A DNA stretch of 64,000 bases. Source: Ruminococcus sp. GTDB lineage: Bacteria; Bacillota; Clostridia; Oscillospirales; Ruminococcaceae. The DNA lies in NCBI GenBank assembly GCA_014799785.1, contig JAAVHI010000019.1:42789-106788 (forward strand). Reading direction: 5' to 3'. Within the stretch, counting starts at the first letter, position 1. The number at the start of each line of letters is the position of its first letter. The notes under the pieces are model-generated. The model was not told the origin of the DNA. It saw only the letters and a list, made by a program, of their open reading frames with translations, and did no database searches. This document shows, in pieces, positions 1 through 10,489 of the stretch. A program made the translations under genes and the position numbers.

Positions 1-1266
1 AATGATAAAACTTTAAAAAGATGCGGCTTTTGCGGCAAGCCCGAAAATAAGGTGCTGAATATGTTTTCGGCGGGCGCGTGCAATATTTGCGACGACTGTG
101 TGACGTACTGCTATGAAATGCTTGTTGCAAACGATCTGGTTGTTCCGAGCTACGCCGACAGCCGAAACGCTAAGCCTCAGCCGCTGAAGCCCGTTAAGCT
201 GATGAAGCCTGCGGAGATAAAAAAATATCTTGACGAATATGTTATCGGTCAGGACGAGGCGAAGATTGCGCTGTCCGTTGCGGTTTACAACCACTATAAG
301 CGCATTAACAGCCAGACGGATACCGATGACGTGGAGCTTCAGAAAAGCAACGTTATTCTTGTTGGTCCTACGGGCGTTGGTAAAACCATTCTTGCCCAGA
401 CCCTTGCCAAGATATTACAAGTGCCTTTCGCTATCGCTGATGCCACCACTCTTACCGAGGCGGGATATGTGGGCGACGACGTTGAGAATGTGCTTGTGAG
501 ACTTTTGCAGGCTGCCGACTTTAACGTTGAAGCGGCTCAGCGCGGCATTATTTATATTGATGAGATCGACAAGATTGCAAGGAAGTCCGAGAACACCTCC
601 ATTACCCGTGACGTAAGCGGTGAGGGAGTTCAGCAGGCTCTTCTCAAAATAGTTGAGGGAACTGTCTCAAACGTTCCTCCTCAGGGCGGAAGAAAACACC
701 CCAATCAGGAATTTATCCATGTTGATACCAAAAATATCCTGTTCATTTGCGGCGGAGCTTTTGACGGTCTTGACAGAATTATCCAAAAGCGTACTGAGTC
801 GTCGTCGCTGGGCTTCGGTGCGGATATCAAAACAAATGCAGAAAAGGCAAAGGGTATCTACAAAGGCGTTATCCATCAGGACTTTGTCAAGTACGGAATG
901 ATTCCCGAGCTTGTGGGTCGTATGCCTGTTATAACCGTCCTTGACGAGCTTGACGAAAAAATGCTGACAAGAATACTCACCGAACCGAAAAACTCGCTTG
1001 TTAAGCAGTACAAAAAGCTGTTCGAGCTGGACGGTATTGAGCTTACCATTGAGCCGGAGGCTATGAAAGCAATCGCGAAAAAAGCCATCGACCAGAAAAC
1101 AGGCGCACGCGGTCTGCGTTCGATTGTTGAGAAAATTTTACAGCAGTCAATGTTCGAGCTGCCCTCCGATAATGATGTGTGCGGTCTCACGGTCACGGAG
1201 GCGTGCGTCACAGATGATGTGAAGCCGCTGGCTAAAATTGGAAAAAAGAAAATTCTGAAGAAATAA
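1..1266 (+). CDS. clpX: ATP-dependent Clp protease ATP-binding subunit ClpX (5' truncated by window edge)
   Basis: Frame is open from base 1 (CGFCGK...CNICDDC zinc finger); Walker [21 protein letters not shown]; ClpX-type C-terminal domain [10 protein letters not shown]. Confidence 0.97.
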   Translation, partial: NDKTLKRCGFCGKPENKVLNMFSAGACNICDDCVTYCYEMLVANDLVVPSYADSRNAKPQPLKPVKLMKPAEIKKYLDEYVIGQDEAKIALSVAVYNHYKRINSQTDTDDVELQKSNVILVGPTGVGKTILAQTLAKILQVPFAIADATTLTEAGYVGDDVENVLVRLLQAADFNVEAAQRGIIYIDEIDKIARKSENTSITRDVSGEGVQQALLKIVEGTVSNVPPQGGRKHPNQEFIHVDTKNILFICGGAFDGLDRIIQKRTESSSLGFGADIKTNAEKAKGIYKGVIHQDFVKYGMIPELVGRMPVITVLDELDEKMLTRILTEPKNSLVKQYKKLFELDGIELTIEPEAMKAIAKKAIDQKTGARGLRSIVEKILQQSMFELPSDNDVCGLTVTEACVTDDVKPLAKIGKKKILKK

Positions 1267-1271
1267 AAATT

Positions 1272-1372
1272 ATGCGTTTTTTGATTTCATCTTGAAACAT
1301 GATCGTGAGTGGGGCTGGGGTCACCGTGCCTTGTTGACATTGAGATCATGTATCCGATATCAAAAAACGCAT
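1272..1372 (+). other. Candidate structured RNA / long hairpin between clpX and lon
   Basis: Perfect 14-bp outer stem ATGCGTTTTTTGAT (1272-1285) / ATCAAAAAACGCAT (1359-1372) and inner 7-bp stem CATGATC (1298-1304) / GATCATG (1344-1350) enclosing a GC-rich core; no ORF. Confidence 0.5.
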
Positions 1373-1455
1373 TTTCAGTTAATTTATTGTATCTAATTAT
1401 TCATTATTTTTTTACAAAGACGATAAATACTAAATTTGTTATCTTAAATTGTTAC

Positions 1456-1484
1456 TTGAAAAATCCGAAGATATAATATATAAT
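1456..1484 (+). promoter_or_regulatory. SigA-type promoter for lon
   Basis: TTGAAA - 17 bp - TATAAT. Confidence 0.75.
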
Positions 1485-1535
1485 AGATAGTGTATTACGA
1501 TAATTTATGTCGATTTATCGACGCAGGAGGTTATT

Positions 1536-3938
1536 ATGAGGACAAAGCTTGAGAAAACTTCTATCCCTGCTCTGGCAATGAGGGGCGTAGTTGTTTTCCC
1601 CAATATAGTTATGCATTTCGACGTATCCCGTGAAAAGTCGGAGTCAGCGCTTAAAGCGGCTTTGAAAAATGACAAAATGATTTTTCTTGCCACCCAGAAG
1701 GACGACTTGGTGGAGGATCCGTCCGTAAAGGATCTGTATCGTGTGGGCGTTGTTGCCGAGATAAGACAGACGCTTAAAGGCGCGGACGGTATAACCCGCG
1801 TTCTTGTGGAGGGAAAATACAGAGCGAAGCTGCTCGATATCGTTGAAAGCGAGCCGTATCTTGTTGCCGAGATCAAGGAATTTCCCGAAATAATCAGACT
1901 TCGCACCGATGAGATCGAGATCGAAGCTGTTATCCGCGCCATAAAGCAGGCATTCTATCAGTACTCAATGCTTATGCCGAGAATGCCAAAGGAGCTTGTT
2001 TCGTCTATCATGGACGAAAAAGACCCGTTTAAGGTGTTTGAAACACTGGTGTTCAACATTCCTCTTGCAGTCGAGGACAAGGAAATGCTCCTTGAGGAAA
2101 GCCATATAATTTCCCGTTTGGGAATGCTTCTGGCGATGATCTCCCGCGAGGTCGAGGTACTGGACATTGAGCGGCACATTCAGGCAAGAGTACGCGACCA
2201 GATCGACAACAGTCAGCGTGAGTACTATCTGCGCGAACAGATGAAAGCCATAGCAAGTCAGCTGGGCGAGGACGAAGAGTATCAGGACGAGGTTGACGAA
2301 TACACCGAAGCCATCATGAAGCTTGAGCTTTCGGAAGAGACAAGGACAAAGCTTCTGAAAGAAGCTGACAGGCTCAACAGAATGTCCCAGTCCTCACAGG
2401 AGGCGTTTGTTATACGCAACTATCTGGACAACGTTCTGGAGCTTCCGTGGAACAAGTCCACAAAGGACAAAAACGATATAAACAAGGTCAAAGCCGCTCT
2501 CGATAAGGATCACTACGGTCTCGAAAAGGTCAAGGAAAGAATTCTGGAGAACATTGCGGTCAGAGAGCTTAAACCTGACATCAAGGGACAGATAATCTGT
2601 CTGGTTGGACCTCCGGGCGTTGGTAAAACCTCTATCGGAAAGTCTATCGCTTCCGCGCTGGGCAAGAAATACCAGAGAGTATCCCTGGGCGGCGTTAGGG
2701 ACGAATCCGATATCCGCGGTCACAGAAAGACATACATAGGCGCAATGCCGGGCAGGATAATCAACGCCATGAAGCTGGCGGGAAGCAACAATCCGCTGAT
2801 TTTGCTTGACGAGATCGACAAGCTCACTCACGATATGAGGGGAGACCCCTCCTCTGCGCTTCTGGAGGTTCTTGACAGTGAGCAGAACAATGCTTTCCGC
2901 GACCACTATATAGAAGTTCCATTTGATTTGAGCAACGTGCTTTTCGTTACCACTGCGAACACCACTCAGACTATTGACCCTCCGCTTCTCGACCGTATGG
3001 ACGTTATCGAGATAACAAGCTATACCCGCGAGGAAAAATTCCATATCGCAAAGGAACATCTTGTTCCGAAGCAGCTTAAAGCTAACGGTCTGAAAGCGGT
3101 AATGCTGAAGATAACCGACGACGCGCTCTATATGCTCATAGACAACTACACCAAGGAAGCGGGTGTCAGAACACTTGAACGCCGCATTGCCGAGCTTTGC
3201 AGGAAGTCCGCCAAGCTTATAGTAAGCGGAGAGAAGAAGTCTGTCCGTATTGGCGAAAGAAACGTGGAGCAGTTCCTCGGAGCTAAAAAATATCTTGACG
3301 ACGAGTATTCCAAGAGCAACGAGATAGGTCTGGTAAACGGTCTTGCATGGACGTCCGTTGGCGGCGTGGTTATGCCGCTGGAGGTTTCCGTGTTCGACGG
3401 AAAGGGTACTATCGAGACCACGGGCTCTTTGGGAGACGTTATGAAAGAGAGCGCGAAGATCGCTGTAAGCTACGTCAGGGGAATTTCCGACAAGTACGGT
3501 ATTTCACCCGATTTCTACAAGGAAAAGGATATCCATATCCATGCGCCCGAGGGAGCTACCCCTAAGGACGGCCCGTCTGCGGGCGTGACAATGACAACCG
3601 CGCTGGTATCCGCACTGGCAAATATTCCTGTCCGCCACGACGTGGCAATGACGGGTGAGATCACACTTCACGGAAAGGTTCTGCCAATAGGCGGACTCCG
3701 CGAGAAAACAATGGCTGCCTACAAGGCGGGTATGAAAACGGTGATAATCCCCGCGGCAAACAAGGGCGATCTGGAGGAAGTTGACAAGGTCGTAAAGGAA
3801 AACATCAACTTTGTTTACGCCGAGAAAATTTCCGACGTTCTGGAGATCGCACTCGAAAAAACAGAACCCAAGTACATCAAGCCCAAGCGTTCGGAAAGCA
3901 GCGAAAGCAGGGAAAACCGCAGCGTGGCAAGCTCATGA
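1536..3938 (+). CDS. lon: Endopeptidase La (Lon protease)
   Basis: Lon substrate-binding N-terminus, [15 protein letters not shown], catalytic [11 protein letters not shown] motif; AGGAGG SD. Confidence 0.97.
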   Translation: MRTKLEKTSIPALAMRGVVVFPNIVMHFDVSREKSESALKAALKNDKMIFLATQKDDLVEDPSVKDLYRVGVVAEIRQTLKGADGITRVLVEGKYRAKLLDIVESEPYLVAEIKEFPEIIRLRTDEIEIEAVIRAIKQAFYQYSMLMPRMPKELVSSIMDEKDPFKVFETLVFNIPLAVEDKEMLLEESHIISRLGMLLAMISREVEVLDIERHIQARVRDQIDNSQREYYLREQMKAIASQLGEDEEYQDEVDEYTEAIMKLELSEETRTKLLKEADRLNRMSQSSQEAFVIRNYLDNVLELPWNKSTKDKNDINKVKAALDKDHYGLEKVKERILENIAVRELKPDIKGQIICLVGPPGVGKTSIGKSIASALGKKYQRVSLGGVRDESDIRGHRKTYIGAMPGRIINAMKLAGSNNPLILLDEIDKLTHDMRGDPSSALLEVLDSEQNNAFRDHYIEVPFDLSNVLFVTTANTTQTIDPPLLDRMDVIEITSYTREEKFHIAKEHLVPKQLKANGLKAVMLKITDDALYMLIDNYTKEAGVRTLERRIAELCRKSAKLIVSGEKKSVRIGERNVEQFLGAKKYLDDEYSKSNEIGLVNGLAWTSVGGVVMPLEVSVFDGKGTIETTGSLGDVMKESAKIAVSYVRGISDKYGISPDFYKEKDIHIHAPEGATPKDGPSAGVTMTTALVSALANIPVRHDVAMTGEITLHGKVLPIGGLREKTMAAYKAGMKTVIIPAANKGDLEEVDKVVKENINFVYAEKISDVLEIALEKTEPKYIKPKRSESSESRENRSVASS

Positions 3939-4009
3939 CAAATGTTATACTACGGGACGGGGAAGTACCGTCCCGCGGGCGTTAATGACAAGTGAAAGGA
4001 ACGCACTAT

Positions 4010-4603
4010 ATGAATTTTAACAAAGCGGAATTTTACGCTTCATACGGCAGATTTGACCAGATTCCCGACGGAGAAAAGCCCGAGGTGGCGTTTTCGGGAC
4101 GTTCCAATGTGGGAAAATCCTCGCTTATAAATAAAATTTTCAACAGAAAAAATCTTGCGAGAGTATCGTCCGTTCCGGGCAAGACCGCTACGATAAATTT
4201 CTACACTGTGGACGATATTTATCTGGCGGACTTGCCGGGTTACGGATATGCAAAAATTTCCAAGAGTGACAAGCAAAGGTGGTCGGGGCTTATCGAGGGG
4301 TACCTCACTTCCGACAGGGACATTGCGCTTGTAATGCAGCTTGTGGATATGCGTCACCCGCCCTCTGCGGACGATTTGCAGATGATAGATTTTCTTATCG
4401 AGCGGGAGCAGCCTTTTGTAATAATCTTCACAAAGGCGGATAAGCTTTCCAAGCGTCAGCGTGAGGAGCGCATGGCGGGCTTTGTACAGGAAATACCGTA
4501 TTTCAACAGCATCGAGACCATAGAGTTTTCCGCTGTGACAGGCGAAGGCGTTGACAAGATACGCACGGTTATCGAGGAAGCTACTGCATTTGAAAATGAA
4601 TGA
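4010..4603 (+). CDS. engB: Ribosome biogenesis GTP-binding protein YihA/YsxC (EngB)
   Basis: GRSNVGKSSLIN, DLPGYGYAK, TKADK motifs; start MNFNKAEF chosen over the upstream GTG at 3992. Confidence 0.93.
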   Translation: MNFNKAEFYASYGRFDQIPDGEKPEVAFSGRSNVGKSSLINKIFNRKNLARVSSVPGKTATINFYTVDDIYLADLPGYGYAKISKSDKQRWSGLIEGYLTSDRDIALVMQLVDMRHPPSADDLQMIDFLIEREQPFVIIFTKADKLSKRQREERMAGFVQEIPYFNSIETIEFSAVTGEGVDKIRTVIEEATAFENE

Positions 4604-4670
4604 ACAGCTCTAACTATATGCACAATCCCTACAAATAATAGGCTGAAATGGGCGGTGAATAGGTATATTT

Positions 4671-4705
4671 TGCAGGAAAAGAAAGAGTTTCCTGCAATTT
4701 TTTTA
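4671..4705 (+). terminator. Intrinsic terminator after engB
   Basis: TGCAGGAAA...TTTCCTGCA hairpin followed by a T-run. Confidence 0.85.
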
Positions 4706-4711
4706 TTTATC

Positions 4712-4740
4712 TTGACAAATTTTGTTGTATGGTGTATTAT
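4712..4740 (+). promoter_or_regulatory. SigA-type promoter
   Basis: TTGACA - 17 bp - TATTAT. Confidence 0.75.
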
Positions 4741-4793
4741 AATGATAGGTAGAGATATTGTTCGATAAATCGGAATTTACGGAGGATATACAA

Positions 4794-5126
4794 ATGACTA
4801 TTGAGGGCAATCAAAAAGAATTGGAGGCAATGGAACAATTCCATAAGGGAAATAGGCAAGAGGGGCTGCGGTTACAAGAAGAATTTGCGTCTGCTTTCAG
4901 AGAAGAATATAAAGATAAAGATCATTGCTCATGTAAAAAAGCCTGTCGTTATCATGGAAACTGTAAAGAGTGTGTGGCTATTCACAGGGCACATCAGGAA
5001 CATGTCCCAAACTGTATGAGACCTATTATTAATGCAAAATTAAAGCTCTTATCTGAACTAACGGAGCATACGATTGCAAATGAAATTGAAGCCCCACATG
5101 AAATATTGAGAAAAGCGTATCAGTAA
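4794..5126 (+). CDS. Small Cys/His-rich protein, probably metal binding
   Basis: HCSCKKACRYHGNCKECVAIHRAHQEHVPNC cluster; SD GGAGG before ATG 4794 (internal Met of the ORF-track entry). Confidence 0.75.
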   Translation: MTIEGNQKELEAMEQFHKGNRQEGLRLQEEFASAFREEYKDKDHCSCKKACRYHGNCKECVAIHRAHQEHVPNCMRPIINAKLKLLSELTEHTIANEIEAPHEILRKAYQ

Positions 5127-5197
5127 TTAGGGATCGACAATTTCTTGTTTATCGGGCGGAATATAACGCGTAACCAAAGCTTGAAAGGAGCATAAAA

Positions 5198-6496
5198 ATG
5201 TTTGTATCAAAAAATCTTGCGGTGAATGAAAAGGGACATCTTACTATCGGAGGAACAGACGCGGTAGACCTTGCCAAAGAATACGGCACGCCGCTTTACG
5301 TTATGGACGAGGATCTTATCCGCGAAAACTGCCGAAGCTTCAAGCAGTCCATGGACAGCTACTACGGCGGCGCGGGACTGGTTTGCTATGCCAGCAAAGC
5401 CTTTTGCTGCAAGGAAATTTGCAGGATAATGATGGACGAGGGTCTGGGACTGGACGTTGTTTCCGAGGGTGAGCTTTACACTGCGGCAAGCGTGGGCTTC
5501 CCCATGGAAAAGGTCTGTTTTCACGGCAACAACAAAACCGACGGCGAGCTTTCAATGGCTCTGGAGAAAAACGTTGGCAGGATAATCGTTGACAACATTT
5601 TCGAGCTGGAGCGTCTTAACAAGCTTGCCTGTGAGCGCAACACAAAGGCGAACATCATGTTCAGGATCAAGCCGGGCATTGACGCTCATACCCATGATTT
5701 TATCAGAACGGGACAGATCGACAGCAAATTCGGTTTCGCACTGGAAACGGGCGAGGCGTTCGATGCGGTGAAAAAAGCAGTGTCCCTTGAGCATATTAAC
5801 CTTGTGGGACTTCACTGTCACATTGGCAGTCAGATTTTTGATATTGACCCCTTTGTCCTTGCGGCTGAGGTGATGATGAACCTTATCGCTCAGATCAGGG
5901 ACGAGCTTGGCTATAAGGTAAAGGAGCTTAACCTTGGCGGCGGTTTTGGTATCAAGTACACCGACGCGGATTCGCCTGTGCCATACGACAACTACATGGA
6001 AAAGGTTTCAGTAAGAGTTAAGGAGATATGCGCGGAGAAAAATCTTGATCTGCCGTTTATCCTTATAGAGCCGGGACGTTCTATTGCCGCTCCTGCGGGA
6101 GTTACGCTCTATACCGTGGGCGGGGTGAAGCACATACCCAATATCCGCACCTACATTTCGGTTGACGGAGGAATGGGGGATAATCCCAGATATGCGCTCT
6201 ATAAGTCGAAGTACGATTTTGTCAATGCTATGAGGGCCTCCGAGCCTAAGACCGAGACTGTTACTGTGGCGGGAAAATGCTGTGAAAGCGGAGACCTTCT
6301 CGGCGAGGGTGCGCCTATTCAAAAGACCGAGGAGGGGGACGTTATCGCGGTACTTGCAACAGGAGCGTACAATTACTCAATGTCCTCAAACTATAACCGT
6401 ATCCCCAAGCCGCCAGTTGTTATGGTCAAGGACGGAGCTTCGAGGGTCGTTGTCAAGAGGGAGACGCTTGAAGATATTGTCAGAAACGACATTTAA
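5198..6496 (+). CDS. lysA: Diaminopimelate decarboxylase
   Basis: YASKAFCCKE PLP-lysine motif, GLHCHIGSQI, GGGFGI, EPGRSI. Confidence 0.96.
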   Translation: MFVSKNLAVNEKGHLTIGGTDAVDLAKEYGTPLYVMDEDLIRENCRSFKQSMDSYYGGAGLVCYASKAFCCKEICRIMMDEGLGLDVVSEGELYTAASVGFPMEKVCFHGNNKTDGELSMALEKNVGRIIVDNIFELERLNKLACERNTKANIMFRIKPGIDAHTHDFIRTGQIDSKFGFALETGEAFDAVKKAVSLEHINLVGLHCHIGSQIFDIDPFVLAAEVMMNLIAQIRDELGYKVKELNLGGGFGIKYTDADSPVPYDNYMEKVSVRVKEICAEKNLDLPFILIEPGRSIAAPAGVTLYTVGGVKHIPNIRTYISVDGGMGDNPRYALYKSKYDFVNAMRASEPKTETVTVAGKCCESGDLLGEGAPIQKTEEGDVIAVLATGAYNYSMSSNYNRIPKPPVVMVKDGASRVVVKRETLEDIVRNDI

Positions 6497-6508
6497 AAGT
6501 GTATCAAT

Positions 6509-7165
6509 ATGATCGATATTAAAAAATGGACAGATAATTTTTCCGAAGCGCTGCACCAGACTTTCGATACTCGCGTATGGTTTGTGGGCTTGCAGGGCAG
6601 CTACGGACGGGGAGAAGCCACCGAAGCAAGCGATATAGACCTTGTGGTGATACTGGACGAGGTTTCTCCCGCAGATATTCGTGCGTATGATAAAATGCTG
6701 GACGGACTTCCGAACCGTGATCTTGTCTGCGGATTTTTCAGCGGCAGAGACGAGCTTCTCGGATGGGAGCCGTCCGATTTGTTTCAGTTTTTCTATGATA
6801 CAACTCCAATCAGCGGAAATCTCGACGAGCTTTTGAAGTATATCGACAAGTCCGCCGTTGACCGCGCTGTCAGGATAGGTGCCTGCAATATCTATCACGC
6901 CTGCGTTCACAATATGCTGTATGAAAAAAGCGAGGACATTCTCCGCAGTCTCTATAAGTCGGCGTCGTTTACGGTTCAGGCTGTTTGTTTCAGGCAGACA
7001 GGCAAATATGTAAAATGTCAAAAGGATTTACTGAAGTGCGTTGATTCCGAAGAGCAGGAGATAGTCAGAACGTTTTTGTATCTGAAAAGCGGCGGTGCAG
7101 CAGATTTTGAAAAGATGTCAGATATGTTGTTTCTTTGGTCGAAAAAGCTGATAGAACAACGATAA
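6509..7165 (+). CDS. Nucleotidyltransferase-fold protein (AadE/MNT-like) with helical C-terminus
   Basis: GSYGRGEATEASDIDLVVI matches the GSxxRG...DxD nucleotidyltransferase signature. Confidence 0.75.
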   Translation: MIDIKKWTDNFSEALHQTFDTRVWFVGLQGSYGRGEATEASDIDLVVILDEVSPADIRAYDKMLDGLPNRDLVCGFFSGRDELLGWEPSDLFQFFYDTTPISGNLDELLKYIDKSAVDRAVRIGACNIYHACVHNMLYEKSEDILRSLYKSASFTVQAVCFRQTGKYVKCQKDLLKCVDSEEQEIVRTFLYLKSGGAADFEKMSDMLFLWSKKLIEQR

Positions 7166-7224
7166 AGATACCGTCCTTGTCGGCATGATAATTAATATTA
7201 AAAATAAATTTTGGGGAGGAAATC

Positions 7225-8634
7225 ATGACCTACGATGAAAAGCTTACGAAGATCGTCCCCCATGAAAGGCAGTTCCGTTTTCAGCAACTTGAATTTTACG
7301 CTTTTATTCACTTTACAGTAAACACCTTTACCGACAGGGAATGGGGCGACGGTACGGAAAGTCCGTCGGTATTCGCTCCCGAAAGCCTTGACCCTGAGCA
7401 ATGGGTAATGACTGTAAAGGCTGCGGAAATGCGTGGACTTATTCTCACCTGCAAGCATCATGACGGATTTTGCTTGTGGAACAGTAAATTTACAAAGCAT
7501 TCCGTTGTAGCTTCGCCTTGGAAAAGCGGGCAGGGCGACGTTGTAAAAGAGACCGCGGAGGCTTGCAGAAAGCACGGGATAAAATTCGGCGTTTATCTTT
7601 CTCCCTGGGACAGGAACTGTCCCCTTTACGGTCAGGGAAGGGCTTACGATGATTTCTTTATAGGTCAGCTTACCGAGCTGCTGACGAATTACGGAGAGGT
7701 CTTTTCCGTGTGGTTTGACGGCGCCTGCGGAGAGGGTCCCAACGGCAAAAAGCAGTATTATGATTGGGAAAGATACTACAGCGTAATACGAAGGCTTCAG
7801 CCGAACGCCTGCATTTCCGTATGCGGACCGGATATACGCTGGTGCGGAAACGAAGCGGGACACACCCGCGTTTCGGAATGGAGCGTTGTCCCGGAAAGAG
7901 CAAAGGACAGCGAGATCATATCGGAAAAAAGTCAGCACAGTGATAATGAGGAATTTCGTCAGCGCAGGGTGGACGCAAGGGACAGCGATCTTGGCAGCCG
8001 CGAGGTACTGAAAAACGAGGATAAGCTGATATGGTATCCCGCGGAGGTGAACACGTCTATCCGTCCCGGCTGGTTCTGGCATGAAAGCGAAAACGACAAG
8101 GTACGCAGCCTTGCAGGGCTTGTGCATATCTACAACAATTCCGTTGGAGGTAATGCAACGTTTTTGCTGAATATTCCTCCGACACGTGACGGCTTGCTTC
8201 ACGAAAATGATGTGCGGCGGCTTGCGGAGCTTGGCAAATATATTCGTGATACATTCCGCACAAATCTTTTGGAGGACGCGGTTCTGTCCTCCGACGGCGG
8301 AAACATCGAAGCCGCGCGAACTGACAGTTATAGCGAATATTATATTGCTGATAAAGCCATGACGACTGCCGAGATCACCGCCGAATGGGAAAGTCCCGTT
8401 ACGGTCGGATGCATTGTTTTAAAGGAAAATATTCTTTGCAGCCAGCGTGTGGAAAGCTTTACCGTTGAAGCTGAGCTTGACGGCGTGTTTTCTGAAATTT
8501 ACCGCGGAACGGTCATAGGCTATAAGCGTATAGTTCCGATGAAAAATACGGCTGCAAAACGTATAAGGATAAAGATCACAGATTCCCGAACCGAGCCTAC
8601 CCTTGCATTTTTGGGGATTTATAAAGGAAATTAA
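7225..8634 (+). CDS. Alpha-L-fucosidase family protein (GH29-like)
   Basis: LTCKHHDGFCLWNSKFTKHSV, KFGVYLSPWDRN, VWFDGACGEG motifs; C-terminal F5/8-like region. Confidence 0.9.
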   Translation: MTYDEKLTKIVPHERQFRFQQLEFYAFIHFTVNTFTDREWGDGTESPSVFAPESLDPEQWVMTVKAAEMRGLILTCKHHDGFCLWNSKFTKHSVVASPWKSGQGDVVKETAEACRKHGIKFGVYLSPWDRNCPLYGQGRAYDDFFIGQLTELLTNYGEVFSVWFDGACGEGPNGKKQYYDWERYYSVIRRLQPNACISVCGPDIRWCGNEAGHTRVSEWSVVPERAKDSEIISEKSQHSDNEEFRQRRVDARDSDLGSREVLKNEDKLIWYPAEVNTSIRPGWFWHESENDKVRSLAGLVHIYNNSVGGNATFLLNIPPTRDGLLHENDVRRLAELGKYIRDTFRTNLLEDAVLSSDGGNIEAARTDSYSEYYIADKAMTTAEITAEWESPVTVGCIVLKENILCSQRVESFTVEAELDGVFSEIYRGTVIGYKRIVPMKNTAAKRIRIKITDSRTEPTLAFLGIYKGN

Positions 8635-8702
8635 GACTGATTTCGGATATTTCAAGGTTAGCGGCGAAACATATTAATCCAGAGTATTTTTGACTTTTTT
8701 GC

Positions 8703-8731
8703 TTGACAAATTTGTGCGTATAGTGTAATAT
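8703..8731 (+). promoter_or_regulatory. SigA-type promoter for pyk
   Basis: TTGACA - 17 bp - TAATAT. Confidence 0.75.
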
Positions 8732-8787
8732 ATAATATGTATGGCATATTTTGCCGTTTGAAATTTAATGTAAGGGAATGTGCTTTT

Positions 8788-10209
8788 ATGAGAAAAACCA
8801 AGATCGTATGTACTATAGGCCCTGCGACCGACGATGATAAAGTTCTCCGCGAAATGATGCTTGCCGGCATGAATGTTGCAAGATTCAATTTTTCCCACGG
8901 AGATTATGAAATTCATAAAAAACGTTTTGAACAGGTAGTTCGCCTGCGCGACGAGCTGGGTTTACCTGTTGCCACAATGCTGGATACGCGCGGACCTGAG
9001 ATCCGTCTCGGAAAATTTGTTGACGACAAGCCTGTTGAAATTTCCGACGGCGACACCTTTATTCTGACGACAGAGGACATTCCCTGCACTGCCGAGCGTG
9101 CTTCCATCACATTTAAGGGACTTCCCGCAGACGTTTCCGTCGGCACGAGGATACTTATAAACGACGGTGTCATCGAGCTTAAAGCAGAAAAGATCACCGC
9201 AACGGATATTGTTTGTAAGGTTATTTCGGGAGGAACGCTTTCCAACAACAAGGGTGTGAACGTTCCCGGTGTGGAGCTTTCCATGCCGTATCTTTCCGAA
9301 AGAGATATGAGCGACCTTGAGTTCGGCTCAAAAATGGGGTACGACTTTATTGCAGCTTCTTTTGTGCGTTCCTCGGCGGATATCAATTATCTGAAAAAAT
9401 TCACAAAAAGTCTTGGCTGGAGCACTCCGCGCATTATTGCCAAAATCGAAAATATGGACGGCGTAAGCAACATTGACGAGATAATTGAAGCGTCGGACGG
9501 TATCATGGTAGCCCGTGGCGATATGGGCGTTGAAATTCCTTTCGAGCAGATACCCGCTATCCAGAAGGAGCTTATTGCAAAGTGTTATCTTGCGGGAAAA
9601 CAGGTCATCACCGCGACCCAGATGCTTGAATCTATGATAACGAATCCGCGTCCGACCCGTGCGGAGATCACAGACGTGGCAAACGCTATCTACGACGGAA
9701 CATCGGCTATAATGCTTTCGGGAGAGACCGCCGCAGGCAAACATCCTGTCGAAGCGGTAAGGACTATGGCGCTGATCGCCGAGACTACGGAAAAGGATAT
9801 AAATTATATCAGCAAGCTTTCCAAGCGTCCGATATCGATGGTCAAAAACTGCACTAACGCTATTTCCCACGCGGCTGTAACAACTGCTCACGATATAGAA
9901 GCAAAGGCTGTAATAACCGTTACAAAGTCGGGTTCTACTGCGAGGAATCTGTCCAAATTCCGCCCTTCATGTATGATAATCGGCGGTACTCCAAATGCGA
10001 CTGTACTCAGACAGATGAGCATGAGCTGGGGAGTTTATCCTGTATTAATGGACGAAAAGGAAAATACCGATGAGCTGTTTGACTGCGCTGTAAAAGCCGC
10101 GGAGGCAGCCGGATATATCACAAAGGGCGACGTGGTCGTGCTGACGGCAGGTATCCCTCTCGGTGTTGCGGGAACTACCAATATGCTTAAGGTTGATACT
10201 GTGGAATAA
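8788..10209 (+). CDS. pyk: Pyruvate kinase (short form)
   Basis: MRKTKIVCTIGPA, LDTRGPEIRLG, IMVARGDMGVEIP, QMLESMITNPRPTRAE. Start at internal Met 8788. Confidence 0.97.
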   Translation: MRKTKIVCTIGPATDDDKVLREMMLAGMNVARFNFSHGDYEIHKKRFEQVVRLRDELGLPVATMLDTRGPEIRLGKFVDDKPVEISDGDTFILTTEDIPCTAERASITFKGLPADVSVGTRILINDGVIELKAEKITATDIVCKVISGGTLSNNKGVNVPGVELSMPYLSERDMSDLEFGSKMGYDFIAASFVRSSADINYLKKFTKSLGWSTPRIIAKIENMDGVSNIDEIIEASDGIMVARGDMGVEIPFEQIPAIQKELIAKCYLAGKQVITATQMLESMITNPRPTRAEITDVANAIYDGTSAIMLSGETAAGKHPVEAVRTMALIAETTEKDINYISKLSKRPISMVKNCTNAISHAAVTTAHDIEAKAVITVTKSGSTARNLSKFRPSCMIIGGTPNATVLRQMSMSWGVYPVLMDEKENTDELFDCAVKAAEAAGYITKGDVVVLTAGIPLGVAGTTNMLKVDTVE

Positions 10210-10240
10210 TATATATTTACAAAAACATAATTAAAGCTGA

Positions 10241-10279
10241 CCTGAGTCCGAAATTCAACCGGGCTCGGGTTTTCTTTTT
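10241..10279 (+). terminator. Intrinsic terminator after pyk
   Basis: CCTGAGTCCG...CGGGCTCGGG hairpin then TTTTCTTTTT. Confidence 0.85.
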
Positions 10280-10384
10280 ATCGGGAACGATTTTTGGACA
10301 AAGCATTGCTGCAAAAGGGTTATGGATATGCAATGTGATAAAATAAAAATAGTAATTAATGTTTAAGATTGTGCAAAATCTCCT

Positions 10385-10413
10385 TTGACAATCCAAATAA
10401 GAAAGCGTATAAT
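10385..10413 (+). promoter_or_regulatory. Consensus SigA promoter upstream of MATE gene
   Basis: TTGACA - 17 bp - TATAAT. Confidence 0.85.
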
Positions 10414-10422
10414 TATCTTAAG

Positions 10423-10475
10423 ATGTGTAGCTTATCGCGTAAATCCGGTCGGTAAGCTGCACATTTTTTTATTTT
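10423..10475 (+). terminator. Promoter-proximal intrinsic terminator / possible attenuator
   Basis: 15-bp stem ATGTGTAGCTTATCG / CGGTAAGCTGCACAT (G-U pairs allowed) followed by T7, about 10 nt after the -10 and just before the MATE SD. Confidence 0.75.
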
Positions 10476-10489
10476 TATGGAGGTAAGTT

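Noticed and set aside
3953-3975. CGGGACGG...CCGTCCCG hairpin between lon and engB as a terminator
   Set aside because: No T-run follows; engB starts 35 bp later, so it is more likely a processing or stability element.
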